Source: Nostoc sp. S13 (lineage in GTDB: Bacteria > Cyanobacteriota > Cyanobacteriia > Cyanobacteriales > Nostocaceae). Taken from it: 64,000 nt of DNA. The notes beneath the pieces were generated by a model, which was given only the letters and a program-made list of their open reading frames with translations, made no database searches and had not been told where the DNA came from. This document shows, piece by piece, positions 44,158-55,570 of this stretch; the first letter of the stretch is position 1; each line of letters begins with the position of its first letter. Location: contig NZ_JAQYWQ010000020.1 in NCBI RefSeq assembly GCF_029379315.1, positions 1-64,000 on the forward strand, written 5' to 3'. The position numbers were made by a program, and so were the translations under genes.

Positions 44158-46617
44158 TCACAATTCTGACTCCTGACTCCTGATTAAAAACTCTTGGATA
44201 CGTTTCACAAACTCTTCTAACTCTGAGATGAAGTTAGTACCACCTTGATGCTCTTGATTGTCAGCTAGTTGTTCTAATTTTTGTGCTGCCAGATGCATGG
44301 TTGTAGCTCCCATATTGGCACTAGCACCTTTAATTTGATGGGCTTGGAGCGTTAGTTGCTCAAAATCATGAGCTGTGATCGCTATTTTCATTACCTCTAG
44401 ACGAGGTTGAATATCTTCAACAAATATTTGCAGTAATTCAAATTCAAATTCTAGGTTGTTTTCCGAGATTTGATGCAAACGTTCCCAATCAATTGGGAGA
44501 TCAACTGAACCTACATGTGTTGTAGAAATTGTCTGCTCTGTGGCAGCTGTTTCTTTTACTTTGGATATCATACTTTCCCAATGCTCTAGCACCGCAGCCA
44601 ATTTTTCTTTCATTACTGGCTTGCTCAGATAGTCGTCCATTCCGGCATCTAGACACATTTGTTTGTCTTCTTTCATGGCATTAGCTGTCATCGCAATTAT
44701 TACAGGACGACGACCACTAGCAAAGCTGCTTTCTTGCCAACGATAAATTTCTTTTGTGGTTTCTAAACCGTCGAGAATCGGCATTTGGTAATCCATCAAA
44801 ATCAAATCGTAAGGAATTTTTTCTAATAGCTGCAACGCTTCTTGACCATTAACAGCGACATCAGCACTGTAGCCCAAGCTCTGGAGTTGCTTCAAAGCTA
44901 TTTTCTGATTCACTAGATTATCTTCAGTTAAGAGAATTCTTAATTTATGGGAATCAGGAGAATGATAATTAGCATTGTTATCGTAATTTTTCACTTCTGA
45001 ATTCTCTACTCCTGACCCTTCTCTACAAGACGCTGCGCGTAGCTTGCTTCCCCGTAAGGGTACGGCAAGCTCAGGGCACCTCTCCTGACTCCCCGACTCA
45101 TCTGGAATAACAGAAGCGGCAATCGTAAAGTAAAATGTACTACCTGCATTAAGTTCGCTTTCAACCCAAATTCTGCCACCCATTAACTCGCACAGTTGCT
45201 TGCAGATGGCAAGACCTAACCCAGTACCGCCATACTGTCGAGTCATCGAGGAGTTAACTTGACTGAAGGCTTTAAATAAACGTTCCAAGCGATCGCTTGG
45301 AATTCCAATGCCTGTATCTTTAACACTAAACTGAATTTCCTCAGTATTTGCAGCAGAGGAATGATTAATATCGCTATTCTTGCGGATTATAACTGAAATT
45401 TCTATGCTTCCAGTTTCGGTAAATTTAATAGCATTACTGAGTAGATTAATTAAGACTTGGCGCAGTCGGGTGATATCCCCCACAATCATAGTAGGAACTT
45501 TAGGAGTATCTAAAAATGTCAGTTTTAAACCTTTTTCTTGAGCTGTAGGCGCAAGTAAATAAAAAGCTTCATTAATGCAATTTCGCAAACTAAAAGGTTC
45601 CTCTTCTAGTTCTAAGTTGCCCGATTGTATTTTGGAGAAGTCAAGGAAATCGTTAATAATATTGAGTAAGGAATCTCCACTGGTGTAAATAATTTCAATA
45701 AAGTTTTTCTGTTCAACAGTCAATTCACTATCTAGTAACAAATTAGCTATACCAATTACTGATGAAATCGGAGTCCGAACCTCATGGCTAATCATCGCTA
45801 AAAATTCCTGTTTCGCAAGCTCTGCCTGCTTCCGTTCAGTTATGTCTCGCAAAATGTAAACATAACCTTGAAAATGTTCAACTTCTGTCTTCACTATTGA
45901 GGATGAAAAAGCTACGGGAATTTTTTTACCACTTTTGGTATAGCAAAAGGTTTCTACCTCTTTTTTTAAAGTATTTATATTTTGAGGCTGGAAAATATCA
46001 ATGCTTTCACCAATTATTGGCGGATAACTATTGACTTCTCTAATAATTTTTGTTATAGATTGACCTAGAATATCTACTTCGTCATATTCCAACAAAATTT
46101 GTGCGGCTAGATTTATTTTTTTTATCTTTCCTGATAGCGTTGTCACCAACAACGCGTCTGCCATTGATGTCACAATTTGGTCAATATATTCTTTACAAGC
46201 CTTTAAGTTACGTAGCAAAAGATTTGCTTCATTTGCACCTTGGAACAAAGATTGCTCAAGAACCATCCGTTCTGTCGAGTCTTCTACAAGAATGATTAGC
46301 GGATTGCTAGAAGAATTTTCTTGAATATTATTAGTAATCCGAATATCAATATACAAAGGAGAATCCGTATCTTGTGAGCGCATAATTCCTTTTAATTCAA
46401 AATTATCTTGCTCTCCCTGTCGAATTGCATCAAAAATATCTTCAAGTCCCTCTAATTCTGGAAATACAATCCGAGCATCCTGACCTGGCTTCACTTCATT
46501 AGGAATATCGGTAAAATGATTTAGTCCTAAAGACTTCTCCAGAATCTTGAAATTTTCATCAATTATCAAATATTCAATCCGACATACAGATAATAAGTTT
46601 GTCAAAAATAAGTTCAT
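44158..46617 (-). CDS. PAS hybrid histidine kinase with REC and HPt domains
   Basis: An 819-residue cytoplasmic kinase. Order: an N-terminal PAS-like region (about 1-115), a PAS domain (about 145-265, ending [11 protein letters not shown]), HisKA with phosphoacceptor His in [12 protein letters not shown] (near 280), an intact HATPase ([25 protein letters not shown]; about 390-510), a receiver (LLTEDN, Asp in LILMDYQMP; about 565-690) and an HPt domain (His in [13 protein letters not shown]; about 725-815). The linker before the receiver contains residues encoded by a dispersed repeat (45016-45081). Its receiver and HPt are nearly the same as those of the kinase at 50601-55346. The tail end may feed the receiver-phosphatase next door. 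Confidence 0.93.
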   Translation of the reverse strand: MNLFLTNLLSVCRIEYLIIDENFKILEKSLGLNHFTDIPNEVKPGQDARIVFPELEGLEDIFDAIRQGEQDNFELKGIMRSQDTDSPLYIDIRITNNIQENSSSNPLIILVEDSTERMVLEQSLFQGANEANLLLRNLKACKEYIDQIVTSMADALLVTTLSGKIKKINLAAQILLEYDEVDILGQSITKIIREVNSYPPIIGESIDIFQPQNINTLKKEVETFCYTKSGKKIPVAFSSSIVKTEVEHFQGYVYILRDITERKQAELAKQEFLAMISHEVRTPISSVIGIANLLLDSELTVEQKNFIEIIYTSGDSLLNIINDFLDFSKIQSGNLELEEEPFSLRNCINEAFYLLAPTAQEKGLKLTFLDTPKVPTMIVGDITRLRQVLINLLSNAIKFTETGSIEISVIIRKNSDINHSSAANTEEIQFSVKDTGIGIPSDRLERLFKAFSQVNSSMTRQYGGTGLGLAICKQLCELMGGRIWVESELNAGSTFYFTIAASVIPDESGSQERCPELAVPLRGSKLRAASCREGSGVENSEVKNYDNNANYHSPDSHKLRILLTEDNLVNQKIALKQLQSLGYSADVAVNGQEALQLLEKIPYDLILMDYQMPILDGLETTKEIYRWQESSFASGRRPVIIAMTANAMKEDKQMCLDAGMDDYLSKPVMKEKLAAVLEHWESMISKVKETAATEQTISTTHVGSVDLPIDWERLHQISENNLEFEFELLQIFVEDIQPRLEVMKIAITAHDFEQLTLQAHQIKGASANMGATTMHLAAQKLEQLADNQEHQGGTNFISELEEFVKRIQEFLIRSQESEL
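45016..45081 (-). repeat. Dispersed palindromic repeat inserted in-frame in a kinase gene
   Basis: On the minus strand the segment reads GTGCCCTGAGCTTGCCGTACC, then CTTACGGGGAAGC, then AAGCTACGCGCAGCGTCT, then TGTAGAGAAGGG: the same element as the two copies at 7105-7246. It adds about 22 codons (around [18 protein letters not shown]) between the HATPase and receiver domains without breaking the frame. Confidence 0.9.
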
Positions 46618-46621
46618 CTTA

Positions 46622-47146
46622 CTAAATTAAACGAGTGGCTAAGGCTTGAAATATTTCATTAACATTATTGCCAGTTTTAGCTGAAGTTATATATGTGTCT
46701 AGTATATTAGCTTGATCAGTGAATTGATACATTTTGCGGATGTTTTCTAAATATTCGGCTGCAATCATATCTGATTTGTTCAGTGCAACAACAATATAGC
46801 TTTTAGGATTAACAGTTAAAAAAGTTTGAATATGCTCCCGGAGATGATTGAGCGTTTCTGGTTGTGTCACATCACCAACTATCACAGCACCTTTAGAACC
46901 TTGAAAATAATTTTGAGCAACTGCCTTAAACTTATTACTACCTTCAATATCCCAAATTATCAGTTGTAAATCCTGCCTATTATCTAAACCTTCTTTAGAA
47001 GAACTAACTAATTTTCGGGAGATTTTTACTCCGACAGTTGAAAGGTATTCGTCACTAAATTGACACTCGACAAATTGGCGAATTAGACTAGTTTTGCCAA
47101 CACCAAAATCACCAAACAAGCATATTTTTTTAGAGATTGTAGACAT
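46622..47146 (-). CDS. Ras/Rab-like small GTPase
   Basis: A 174-residue G domain. G1 P-loop GDFGVGKTSL (about residues 12-20), a switch I region with the conserved Thr in YLSTVGV, G3 WDIEGSNKF (DxxG; the residue after Gly is Ser rather than the catalytic Gln of Ras), G4 NKSD (near 123) and G5 TSAKTGN (near 153). No lipidation motif, so it probably works in the cytosol or via a partner. It lies 4 bp from the hybrid kinase gene start-side and 57 bp after the OmpA-family gene in the same direction, forming a unit of GTPase, sensor kinase and envelope protein. Confidence 0.92.
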   Translation of the reverse strand: MSTISKKICLFGDFGVGKTSLIRQFVECQFSDEYLSTVGVKISRKLVSSSKEGLDNRQDLQLIIWDIEGSNKFKAVAQNYFQGSKGAVIVGDVTQPETLNHLREHIQTFLTVNPKSYIVVALNKSDMIAAEYLENIRKMYQFTDQANILDTYITSAKTGNNVNEIFQALATRLI

Positions 47147-47202
47147 AATATCCTCTGATCCGAATCATCGCTACTATAAACTTAAAATTGCTTGTTTATT
47201 TT

Positions 47203-49404
47203 TCAATTTTTAATTTTTAACGGTTCTAGAATGACACAACGGCTTAACCACAAGGGCTGAGTTTCATCAATTCCTGGTGGTAAATTTGTCCTAGCAATGA
47301 CCTGTAGACGAGATGGCTCAACACCTAATTTAATCAGTGCTTGTTGTACAGCCTTTGCTCGCGCTAGTGCCAATTTTTGAGATGCGATCGCATTTGCACC
47401 AGTACGATCATAAGTATAACCAATGATTTTCAAATCCTTATTTGGGTGCTGATTCAGGAAAAAACTTACCTGTTGAACCTTGGACATTAAATCCGTTTTC
47501 ATCAAACTTGCTGAGTCGGGTTGAAAGTAAAATCGAACTTCAATTCGCAAGGGTTGTACTCGTACCACGCTAGACACAGATTTAACGCCTGGAATTTGTT
47601 CAAATGCATGAGCAATAATCTGAGCATCTGCAATCCGGTTGACAGTACCTTCCACAGCTACTTTATCAGCGATATATTGAGCGGAAATTGCTATACCGTC
47701 AGTCTGATTTAAAACTGCTGTGACTCGTTTGACTTCAGCAGCAGCTAATACAGGGTCTGGCGGTACTTCTACTAATAAAATTTGATTGTCAATCAACCAA
47801 TTAGGGGAAGTTATTTTGACGATTTCCTCGGCTTTCTGGCGAAGAAGTTGATTAGGTAATCGTCCTGTTAATTTTAATTTCTTGTGTTCTACCTGCACCG
47901 TAAGCCGATATACGGCTAGTTCTGGAGTAGAAGTTAGAGCCAACGAAGTTTGATTTTCAATGGAACGTATAACTCCACTATGGTATTGCCAAATACCCCA
48001 AGGAATGAAAATGGTGCTGATAACTGTTAAGCCTAATAGTAGTAGCGGCGATAATTTGTTTTTATTTTTCTGCTGTATTTCTGTACCTTTCAGATCTTCT
48101 AGAAGTGTATAAACTTCAATAGGAATTAAATCTTGATCGCCGTCAAATTTTTCAATTAAATCACCATATTTTTTAATGATTTTGCTGAATATTTGCCGCA
48201 TTTCGTAGGTAAAAGTTTTACTTGGCTTTCCTTGCACAACTATTGCTAAATAACAGTATCCAGCAACTTCTAAAATTATTTTGGATGTTCCATATTCAAT
48301 TGCGTCTAATTCTGTCATGCTTCCAGATTGATTAATGCAATCATTGGCAAAACTGCGAATTGCTGTCAGCATTCCTGCAATCATTTCAGCCTCTAGGTGC
48401 TCTGCATCAGAGTGCTGAATATCTGAGATAATTAAACCAGATGCTTTATGAATCAAGAAAATGGCTTGAATTGTAAATGGTAGAGCTTCTTTAAGAATTA
48501 ATTCTGCTTCGGAAACTCCCTGTAACTTGGCACGAATTTTACGTATGATGCCTTCAACGCTGAGGGTTTCTTCAACTTGTCTGTTAATGGCATTGATTGT
48601 CTCTCCCATATATTTAGCTATAGTACTACCAATAATTGGGTAGAGTGCATCCACAACAATATTCTGTTCAATTTCAATTTGCTTTTTTATGGCTTGTCCT
48701 ATTACAGGAGCGATCGCATCTGAAACTTCTTCTGAAGCAACAATAATCTGCTGGGAAATAGCTAGGGAAATAACAGGAGCGATCGCTGTACTCATGCTAT
48801 TTTTATCCTGTTCGGTGCGACTGTGAATAGCCTGATCAATAATCGGAGCAATTACCTGGGCAATTTCCTCTCTCGACTCCGCAATCGTCAGCCTTAAAAG
48901 CTCAGAAATCGACGGTAGTAGTAGATTGATTAGCTCTTTAGGGTCGTAAATTTGCTGCTCTATTTTTGTTAACTGTTGTTCAAATTTAGCTGTAATATTG
49001 TTTATTTCTGCTAATTCGTATCCGATCAATATCTCCCGTAATTTTTGCAATGCATCCTCTGAATTGTCTAAGTTTTCCTCAAAAGTTGCAAATGTTTCCA
49101 GAGATTTTTCTAATTCTTCTTGAGGAATTTGTGAGAAATTAGATATTTGTTGAGGAAAATTAAAAGACGACTCTAAATAAGCTTCACATACTTCTAATGT
49201 CGCGGGAGGAAGTTGCAGTAATTCAATTTGTTCTGCAATACACTCATTACTATGATTAGTTTCTAATGGCAATAAAGAAAAAGATTGCTCAGGTGATTCA
49301 ATAATTTTGAGTTCGACGAGTAAATGTAATAAATTGTCAAGCTGTACAGATATTTCTGGCTTTAACTCAACAGATTGAGAAATCGAATTTTCCACCTGAG
49401 TCAT
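47203..49404 (-). CDS. Large OmpA-family protein with membrane anchor, BON-like domains and possible roadblock-like region
   Basis: A 733-residue protein. The N-terminal 280 residues are acidic, helical and contain three degenerate repeats of the form IAPVIxxAI. About residues 300-425 (beginning EALPFTIQAIFLIHKASGLIIS, ending with the IIKKYGDLIEKF helix) has the length and strand-helix pattern of a Roadblock/LC7-like domain, though this is tentative. A single membrane segment (about 440-460, LLLLGLTVISTIFIPWG) is followed outside by two BON-like domains (about 480-620) and a C-terminal OmpA domain (about 625-725: VRFYFQPDSASL, IIGYTYDRTGA, ALARAKAVQQALI). It would link peptidoglycan to a cytoplasmic domain and so to the neighbouring GTPase. 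Confidence 0.8.
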   Translation of the reverse strand: MTQVENSISQSVELKPEISVQLDNLLHLLVELKIIESPEQSFSLLPLETNHSNECIAEQIELLQLPPATLEVCEAYLESSFNFPQQISNFSQIPQEELEKSLETFATFEENLDNSEDALQKLREILIGYELAEINNITAKFEQQLTKIEQQIYDPKELINLLLPSISELLRLTIAESREEIAQVIAPIIDQAIHSRTEQDKNSMSTAIAPVISLAISQQIIVASEEVSDAIAPVIGQAIKKQIEIEQNIVVDALYPIIGSTIAKYMGETINAINRQVEETLSVEGIIRKIRAKLQGVSEAELILKEALPFTIQAIFLIHKASGLIISDIQHSDAEHLEAEMIAGMLTAIRSFANDCINQSGSMTELDAIEYGTSKIILEVAGYCYLAIVVQGKPSKTFTYEMRQIFSKIIKKYGDLIEKFDGDQDLIPIEVYTLLEDLKGTEIQQKNKNKLSPLLLLGLTVISTIFIPWGIWQYHSGVIRSIENQTSLALTSTPELAVYRLTVQVEHKKLKLTGRLPNQLLRQKAEEIVKITSPNWLIDNQILLVEVPPDPVLAAAEVKRVTAVLNQTDGIAISAQYIADKVAVEGTVNRIADAQIIAHAFEQIPGVKSVSSVVRVQPLRIEVRFYFQPDSASLMKTDLMSKVQQVSFFLNQHPNKDLKIIGYTYDRTGANAIASQKLALARAKAVQQALIKLGVEPSRLQVIARTNLPPGIDETQPLWLSRCVILEPLKIKN

Positions 49405-49547
49405 ATCAGTAAGTTTTACTATTTAAAAGTGCTGTTAGCGGATAGCTAGGGTTTAGCCCGTGCTGAGTTAGGAGTTAGAGGAGTTAGGAGTTATTATTCT
49501 CCTCCTGCTTCCCCTGCTCCTTGATCTCTGCTGGCTTTTTGACTTGA

Positions 49548-50204
49548 TTATGAATGTAATTCTGCGGTACTGTTGGAGTGAGTTAACACTTTTGACAACT
49601 TTGTAGTTTCTAGAAACGGTAGAGTAGTATATTTGTCGCTGCCTTCATTGGCTGCTTCTCGCAATTTCGGAATGAATTCAGTTTCTTTCAGACGCATTCC
49701 CAAGGCAAACAAAGTTTCAGCCATATCGTCTTTAGAAACTTTAGCGTCTGTCAACTGCGAGAAACGTCGATCTATTTCTTCTAAAATCAGATCCCGTAAT
49801 GCCGTGACATCATCTTGTAATTGGACTTTAGTCTGAAAGATTTCATCTCGAATCGAGGTAGTTTGGCTATCTAATGTCTCATCAAGCGACTGAACGCTGT
49901 TAGAGAACTTTTTATTGAGTCTATCAACCTGTTGCCGTAAGTCAAGAGTTTCTTCTTGAGTTGTCACGTTGAGTGACTTCAGCTTTTTCTCCACCGCCTC
50001 AAACCCTGCCTTTAGTTCACCCGAAAAGTTGGACTTGAGTTGATCAACCTGCGATCGCATCTGTTGTTGCAACAGAGAGATATCTGATTCCAGCTTACTA
50101 AATCGATTTTCGTACTCTCTTACCTGTGTTCCCAGGATAATATCCCGGATCTGATCGATATTGCCAAGCCGTTCTCGTACATCGTCTTTACTCATCTGAC
50201 TCAT
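49548..50204 (-). CDS. Coiled-coil protein of unknown function
   Basis: A 218-residue highly charged soluble protein dominated by helical heptad repeats from about residue 25 to 150 (for example SKLESDISLLQQQMRSQVDQL and DLRQQVDRLNKKF). The C-terminal part (about 150-195) has a SKDDMAETLFALGMRLKET segment that looks like a small conserved end domain. It lacks a signal peptide and any enzyme motif. On the same strand as, and just upstream of, the OmpA-family and GTPase genes, it may be part of the same complex. Similar proteins are found beside OmpA-family genes in Nostoc, as far as I recall. Confidence 0.75.
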   Translation of the reverse strand: MSQMSKDDVRERLGNIDQIRDIILGTQVREYENRFSKLESDISLLQQQMRSQVDQLKSNFSGELKAGFEAVEKKLKSLNVTTQEETLDLRQQVDRLNKKFSNSVQSLDETLDSQTTSIRDEIFQTKVQLQDDVTALRDLILEEIDRRFSQLTDAKVSKDDMAETLFALGMRLKETEFIPKLREAANEGSDKYTTLPFLETTKLSKVLTHSNSTAELHS

Positions 50205-50600
50205 TAGGAAAATCTCACTTTTTAGTAATCAATTGGGATAGCAGGTGATGGATTTAATTGAGACTTAGGCTAAAAATTTTCAGCATAGGACGCAGCTAAC
50301 TCACCGAACCTACTTTTAGTACATCAAATTTATTATTCCCACTTATTCACAAGTTCTATCTTCAAAATCTGACAATTCAGGTCATGTGGAAAAGCCCACG
50401 AAAAACCTAACCCGCTTCCCAACGCTCTCAGGGGAGAATTCTAAGTCTCTCTCCTTTGATTTAGAGAGAGATTTTACAGATGCCCTGAAAAGTCAGCTTC
50501 AAAATAGGGAATGAGTAATGAGAAATGGAAAATAGATATTTTTCGTGCTTACTCAAAAAAAATCGTCACTGGTAATTTATTAATAAATATTATTAATTCT

Positions 50601-53600
50601 TCAGATTTTGGCGTTACTATCTTTAGAAATCAAAAACTCTTGGATGCGTTCAACAAACTCTTCTAACTCTGAGATAAAGTTAGTAGTACCTCGACGTTCT
50701 TGGTTACGAGCAAATTGTTCTAGTTTTTCTGCTGCCAAGTGCATGGTTGTAGCTCCTATATTGGCACTAGCACCTTTAATTTGATGGGCTTGGAGCGCTA
50801 GTTCCTGAAAATCATGAGATGCGATCGCTATTTTAACTACCTCTAGACGAGGTTGAATATCTTCAACAAATATTTGCAGTAGTTCTAATTCAAATTCTGG
50901 GTTATTTTCCGAGATTTGATGCAAACGTTCCCAATCAATTAGGAGGTCAACTGAACCTGCATCTATGGTAGAAACTGTCTGCTCTGGGACAGCTGTTTCT
51001 TTTGCCCTGAATATCACACTTTTCCAACGCTCTAGCGCCGCAGCCAATTTTTCTTTAATTACTGGCTTACTCAGATAGTCGTCCATTCCGGCATCTAGAC
51101 ACATTTGTTGATCTTCTTTCATGGCATTAGCTGTCATTGCAATTACCACAGGGCGATGACTGCTAGCAAAGCTGCTTTCTTGCCAACGATGAATTTCTTT
51201 TGTGGTTTCTAAACCGTCGAGAACTGGCATTTGGCAATCCATCAGAATTAAATCGTAGGGAATTTTTTCCAATAACTGCAAAACTTCTTTGCCATTACCA
51301 GCGACATCAGCACTGTAACCCAGGCTTTGGAGTTGCTTCAAGGCAACTTTTTGATTCACCAGATTATCTTCAGCTAAGAGAATTCTAAAACTTCGGCTTC
51401 GCTCAGTTTTAGCAGTGAGCGTAGTCGAACTGCTAAGTTTGGGGGAGTCAGGAGAATAATCCTTGCTGTTGTTGTCGTAATTTTTCAGTTCTAACTCTTG
51501 AATTCTGACTTCTGACTTTTGACTCCTAAATTCTGACTCCTCTTGTTCCGGGTGCACTCCTAAAATAGTCATGATGGTATCGAGAAGTCGTGACGGCTTA
51601 ACAGGTTTGACCAAATAAGCCGCAAATCCGATTTTTAGCGCCCGTTGGATTTCATCCCGTTGATTAGTAGAGGTAAGTATAATCAAAGGTAGCCCAGCGA
51701 TCGCTGAATTTGCCTTAATTTGCTCTCCTAAAGTCATGCCATCTATTTCTGGCATCTGCATATCAATCAGAGCAATGTCATAGAGATTTTTTTGGTTGGC
51801 AGACTCCTGAATAACTTTCAGGGCAGTAGTAGCCGAAACAGCCTGATCCACCAGCATCCCCCAACGGGTAGCTTGATGATAGATGATTTTGCGATTAGTA
51901 GCATTATCATCTACTACTAACAAGCGGCGATTGAGCAAAAGTTGGCCTTCGCCTTGTGAGGAAATAGGGTAAAGTTGCTTGGCGAGAGTTACTTCAAACC
52001 AAAACTTAGATCCTTTCCCCAAACGACTTTCTACGCCAATTTTTCCCCCCATCAAGCTCACCAGTTGTTTGCAGATGGCTAATCCCAAACCTGTGCCACC
52101 ATATTTGCGGGTGGTGGAAGCATCTACTTGGGTAAATGGCGTAAAGAGTTTGCATTGGTCTTCAGGGGTAATGCCAAGACCGGTATCTGTGAGCGCAAAA
52201 TAAATGGTGGCTGTAGTAGAATTTTCTGAACGCAATTCGGCTCGTAGTACTACCTCTCCATTGCTGGTGAACTTGATCGCATTGGTGATCAAGTTCATGA
52301 GAATTTGCCGCAGGCGGCCAGCATCGCCTTGAAGGTGAGTGGGGACGTTGTTATAGATCAACGCTGCAATTTCTAATCCCTTTTTATGGGCTGAGGGAGC
52401 CAATAATTCCAACACCTCTTCCACAGAGCTAGATAAGTCAAAATCTAGAGTTTCTAGTGCCATTTCCCCAGCCTCAAGTTTGGACAAATCCAAAATTTCG
52501 TTGATCAGGCTTAAGAGAGCGTCTCCACTAATGCGAATTGTTTCGATAAAATCTCGTTGCTCCGAGTTGAGCGGAGTTTCTAACATTAAGCTTGTCATCC
52601 CCAACACAGCATTCATCGGAGTTCTGATTTCATGGCTCATGTTGGCCAAAAAAGCACTTTTGGTTTGAGAAGCTAATTCAGCTTGCTGACGGGCAATTTC
52701 GAGTTCTCGTCGCTGTTCAGTTTCGGCGTTTAACATTTGGGCTTGGGCTAAGGCAATACCAACTTGGTCAGCTATTTGCCGTAAAAGATGAGTTTCAAAG
52801 CTAGACCAGTGGCGGTAACTGCCACACTGATGGACAATCAGCAAACCGCAAAGTTCTTCTTTGACAAGAAGGGGTATGATTAAATTCGATTTGACTCCAA
52901 ATTCTTGCAGTAATTCCATTTGGCTTTTTTGGACTTCAACTATGTCCAAGTCACCAAGCGCCAGATTCTGTTTTTGACGGTATTGCTGTAGATAGTACTG
53001 CTCTATGTATTCTGCTTGAAAGTAAGCATTGGTGAGCTTTTTATCTTTGATTGCCAGCCAACTAGATATTACTGCCTCCACCACGGTGCTTCCAGATCCA
53101 TCTGCCAAAGGTTGATAAATCAAAACTCGATCGCTATGGAGAATTTTTTGTACCTCCGTAACAGTGATTTGGAAAATTTCTTTGATTTGCAAAGATTGAC
53201 GAATCTTCAGGGTGATTTCAGTAAATAGTTGCGATCGCAAATTTTGGCGTTTGAGTTCTTCTTCTGCCTGCTTGCGCTCAATAAACTGCCCTACCTGCTC
53301 ACTAATAGAATTCATGACTTTTGCCAAATCTGGGTCAGGTTGCTGGATCTGATGGCTAAAGCAGGTAATAACACCGAGGACTTTTTGACCACTACGGATC
53401 GGAAAACCGAAAGCTCCGTGCAGTTCTGCTTGAGCAGCGATTTGAGAGCGGACGAAATTCTGATCTTTAACAACATCAGCGATCCAAACAGGTTCAGCAC
53501 TAGCCCAGACACGACCAGGCAGCCCAATTCCTGGTGGAAAGGTGGTTTGCCGACTTAGGATGTCAAATTCTTGCATCTCAAAGGAGATTTTATACCATGA

Positions 53601-55346
53601 ATTTAGCAAACTTAGTAGATTTACTTGCTGATCTACCATCCAAAATTCACTTAAATCCCATCCCAAACTTTCGCAGATTCCTTGCATGATTTGGGGCATG
53701 GCTTCGTTGATTGTAGTTGACTCTGCTAAGATGCGCGTTGTAGAATACTCTGCTTTAAGATGCTGTTCAGCTCGTTTGCGTAAGCGAAGCTCTTCGTAGA
53801 CATCGCTGATGTCAATACCAGTGCCAATAATATATTCAACTTCGCCCTGATCGTCTTGCAAAAAAGTGTTAGCCCAGGCAATCAGCCGTCGATTGCCATC
53901 TTTAGTTACCCAATAGTTTTCGTATTCGTTGGGCGCTTCACTAAATCGCAACTCCTCAAAAACTGCTTTAACCCGCCCAATATCTTCTGGAAGTAGAAAC
54001 AAATTCCAGAAATGCCTTCCTCTCACCTCATCAAATGAGTAACCAGTTGTTTGTTCACAAGCTTGATTGAAGCGAATAATTTGCCCTTGTGTGTCAACAA
54101 CTATTACCAAAGTGCTGGCTGTATCAAGAACTGCTGAGATAAATTTGCGTTCTTTGCTCAGTGTCTCCTCTGTTAATTTACGCTGTTTTACCTGACGATA
54201 AATGAAGTAGTAGACTATGAAAAGAATCAGAAAATTTAGGACAATAGCGATCGCAAGTGTCAAAAGAGTATTGTCGGCACTAATTTTTGTGATTTTTAAC
54301 TGCTGCTGAAATTCTTCCGTCTCTTTGTTTTTCATCTCACGAATGATATTGCGGATATCACTCATTAAGTTATTTCTCTGATTTGTATTCATTACCTCCA
54401 GTGCAGCATCTAATCCTAAATTCTGGCGCAAGTCGATAGTTTTTTTCAGTTCGTTCAGCTTTACTGTGATCAGGGATTCAAGGGTATTGAGTTGACTCAG
54501 TTGCTGAGGATCATTTGCTGTTAATTTTCTTAACTGCTTAATTTCGGGAGCAAATTTGGCAATTGCTGTCTGATATGGTTTTAGATACGCATTCTGCCTA
54601 GTGAGTATATAACCGCGTTGTTCCGTTTCCGTATCTTTGATATTAGACAGCAGTTCTTGCAAGTTGTTGATTGTCAGTTGGGTGTTATGCAACTTTTTAT
54701 TAGTATTAATCAACACTCCCGTACTCTGATAGAAGAACGTGCCAATCAGGATTAAAATTGCCAACGCCAACCCAAATCCCGCAGCTACTCTTTTAAAAAA
54801 TTGTTTGCGTATTTTCTCTGTCTGTTTGCGTGTATCACTCGCCAATACGAAACTTGCTAAGTTGCGCCGCATTTCTAGTTGCTTGATTACCTGGCGACCT
54901 AGTATTCGTAATGCTTCAACTTGTTCTGGAGAGAGGTCTCTTGGTATATGGTCAACTACACAAAGAGTTCCTAGTGCATATCCTTCAGGGTTAATTAGCG
55001 GTACAGCAGCATAAAACCGAACATTCGCGTCAGAGGTGACAAATGGATTTGTCGCAAACCTTTCGTCTTCTGTGGCATTAGGCACAACAAAAACTTCAGG
55101 TTGCATAATAGTATGGGCGCAGAATGAGATATTTCGGGGTGTTTGTAGGGCATTCAAACCAACTTTTGACTTAAACCACTGGCGATCGCTATCAATTAAA
55201 CTGATTAAAGCAATAGGAGTTCCACAAATATATGAGGCTAAACGGGTGAGGTCGTCAAAGGCAGCTTCCGAAGGAGTATCAAGGATCTTATACTGCAAAA
55301 GAGATTGGATTCGCTGTATTTCGTTATCAGGTAATGGCGCTTTCAT
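50601..55346 (-). CDS. Very large multi-sensor hybrid histidine kinase
   Basis: A 1581-residue kinase. Order: GAF (about 1-170, [16 protein letters not shown]), membrane segment (about 190-208), CHASE3-type extracytoplasmic domain (about 215-360, with [12 protein letters not shown]), second membrane segment (about 365-388), PAS (about 400-520), GAF (about 540-695), GAF (about 715-880), HisKA (His in [10 protein letters not shown], near 915), intact HATPase ([24 protein letters not shown]), a first receiver ([15 protein letters not shown]), a second receiver (LLAEDN, LMDCQMP) and an HPt ([11 protein letters not shown]). The second receiver and HPt are near copies of those at 44158-46617. The inter-receiver linker is built from repeats (51390-51545). 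Confidence 0.95.
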   Translation of the reverse strand: MKAPLPDNEIQRIQSLLQYKILDTPSEAAFDDLTRLASYICGTPIALISLIDSDRQWFKSKVGLNALQTPRNISFCAHTIMQPEVFVVPNATEDERFATNPFVTSDANVRFYAAVPLINPEGYALGTLCVVDHIPRDLSPEQVEALRILGRQVIKQLEMRRNLASFVLASDTRKQTEKIRKQFFKRVAAGFGLALAILILIGTFFYQSTGVLINTNKKLHNTQLTINNLQELLSNIKDTETEQRGYILTRQNAYLKPYQTAIAKFAPEIKQLRKLTANDPQQLSQLNTLESLITVKLNELKKTIDLRQNLGLDAALEVMNTNQRNNLMSDIRNIIREMKNKETEEFQQQLKITKISADNTLLTLAIAIVLNFLILFIVYYFIYRQVKQRKLTEETLSKERKFISAVLDTASTLVIVVDTQGQIIRFNQACEQTTGYSFDEVRGRHFWNLFLLPEDIGRVKAVFEELRFSEAPNEYENYWVTKDGNRRLIAWANTFLQDDQGEVEYIIGTGIDISDVYEELRLRKRAEQHLKAEYSTTRILAESTTINEAMPQIMQGICESLGWDLSEFWMVDQQVNLLSLLNSWYKISFEMQEFDILSRQTTFPPGIGLPGRVWASAEPVWIADVVKDQNFVRSQIAAQAELHGAFGFPIRSGQKVLGVITCFSHQIQQPDPDLAKVMNSISEQVGQFIERKQAEEELKRQNLRSQLFTEITLKIRQSLQIKEIFQITVTEVQKILHSDRVLIYQPLADGSGSTVVEAVISSWLAIKDKKLTNAYFQAEYIEQYYLQQYRQKQNLALGDLDIVEVQKSQMELLQEFGVKSNLIIPLLVKEELCGLLIVHQCGSYRHWSSFETHLLRQIADQVGIALAQAQMLNAETEQRRELEIARQQAELASQTKSAFLANMSHEIRTPMNAVLGMTSLMLETPLNSEQRDFIETIRISGDALLSLINEILDLSKLEAGEMALETLDFDLSSSVEEVLELLAPSAHKKGLEIAALIYNNVPTHLQGDAGRLRQILMNLITNAIKFTSNGEVVLRAELRSENSTTATIYFALTDTGLGITPEDQCKLFTPFTQVDASTTRKYGGTGLGLAICKQLVSLMGGKIGVESRLGKGSKFWFEVTLAKQLYPISSQGEGQLLLNRRLLVVDDNATNRKIIYHQATRWGMLVDQAVSATTALKVIQESANQKNLYDIALIDMQMPEIDGMTLGEQIKANSAIAGLPLIILTSTNQRDEIQRALKIGFAAYLVKPVKPSRLLDTIMTILGVHPEQEESEFRSQKSEVRIQELELKNYDNNSKDYSPDSPKLSSSTTLTAKTERSRSFRILLAEDNLVNQKVALKQLQSLGYSADVAGNGKEVLQLLEKIPYDLILMDCQMPVLDGLETTKEIHRWQESSFASSHRPVVIAMTANAMKEDQQMCLDAGMDDYLSKPVIKEKLAAALERWKSVIFRAKETAVPEQTVSTIDAGSVDLLIDWERLHQISENNPEFELELLQIFVEDIQPRLEVVKIAIASHDFQELALQAHQIKGASANIGATTMHLAAEKLEQFARNQERRGTTNFISELEEFVERIQEFLISKDSNAKI
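51390..51545 (-). repeat. Repeat-derived linker in the large hybrid kinase gene
   Basis: Two repeat types lie in frame between the receivers. A palindromic one (TCGGCTTCGCTCAG, then CAGTGAGCGTAGTCGAAC; about 51391-51437) encodes [15 protein letters not shown]. An STRR array (TTCTGACT units, about 51484-51545) encodes [19 protein letters not shown]. The frame is kept throughout. Confidence 0.8.
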
Positions 55347-55480
55347 TCTTCAGCCTCATACCATTTTGGATTTTAGATTTTAGATTTTGGATTGGGAATC
55401 GTCTTGATGTGAATTCATTTATCGGCATCATTTTTAAAATTGGTATTATCTCCGGCTGAAGTTGTTGCTACAGAATTGAA

Positions 55481-55561
55481 AATTACGAATTACTGTCTTC
55501 GCCACGGAGAGGGACTCATTGTCCCTTGCGCGTCTCGTAGAGAGCGTCATTACGAATTATT
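55481..55561. repeat. Dispersed repeat with ATTACGAATTA ends (second copy)
   Basis: Same ends as 8390-8492: TTACGAATTACTGTCTTCG on the left and CGTCTCGTAGAGAGCGTC followed by ATTACGAATTATT on the right. The core differs (CCACGGAGAGGGACTCATTG) and the unit is 22 bp shorter. It ends 10 bp after the barrel gene stop. Confidence 0.85.
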
Positions 55562-55570
55562 AACTGACTC

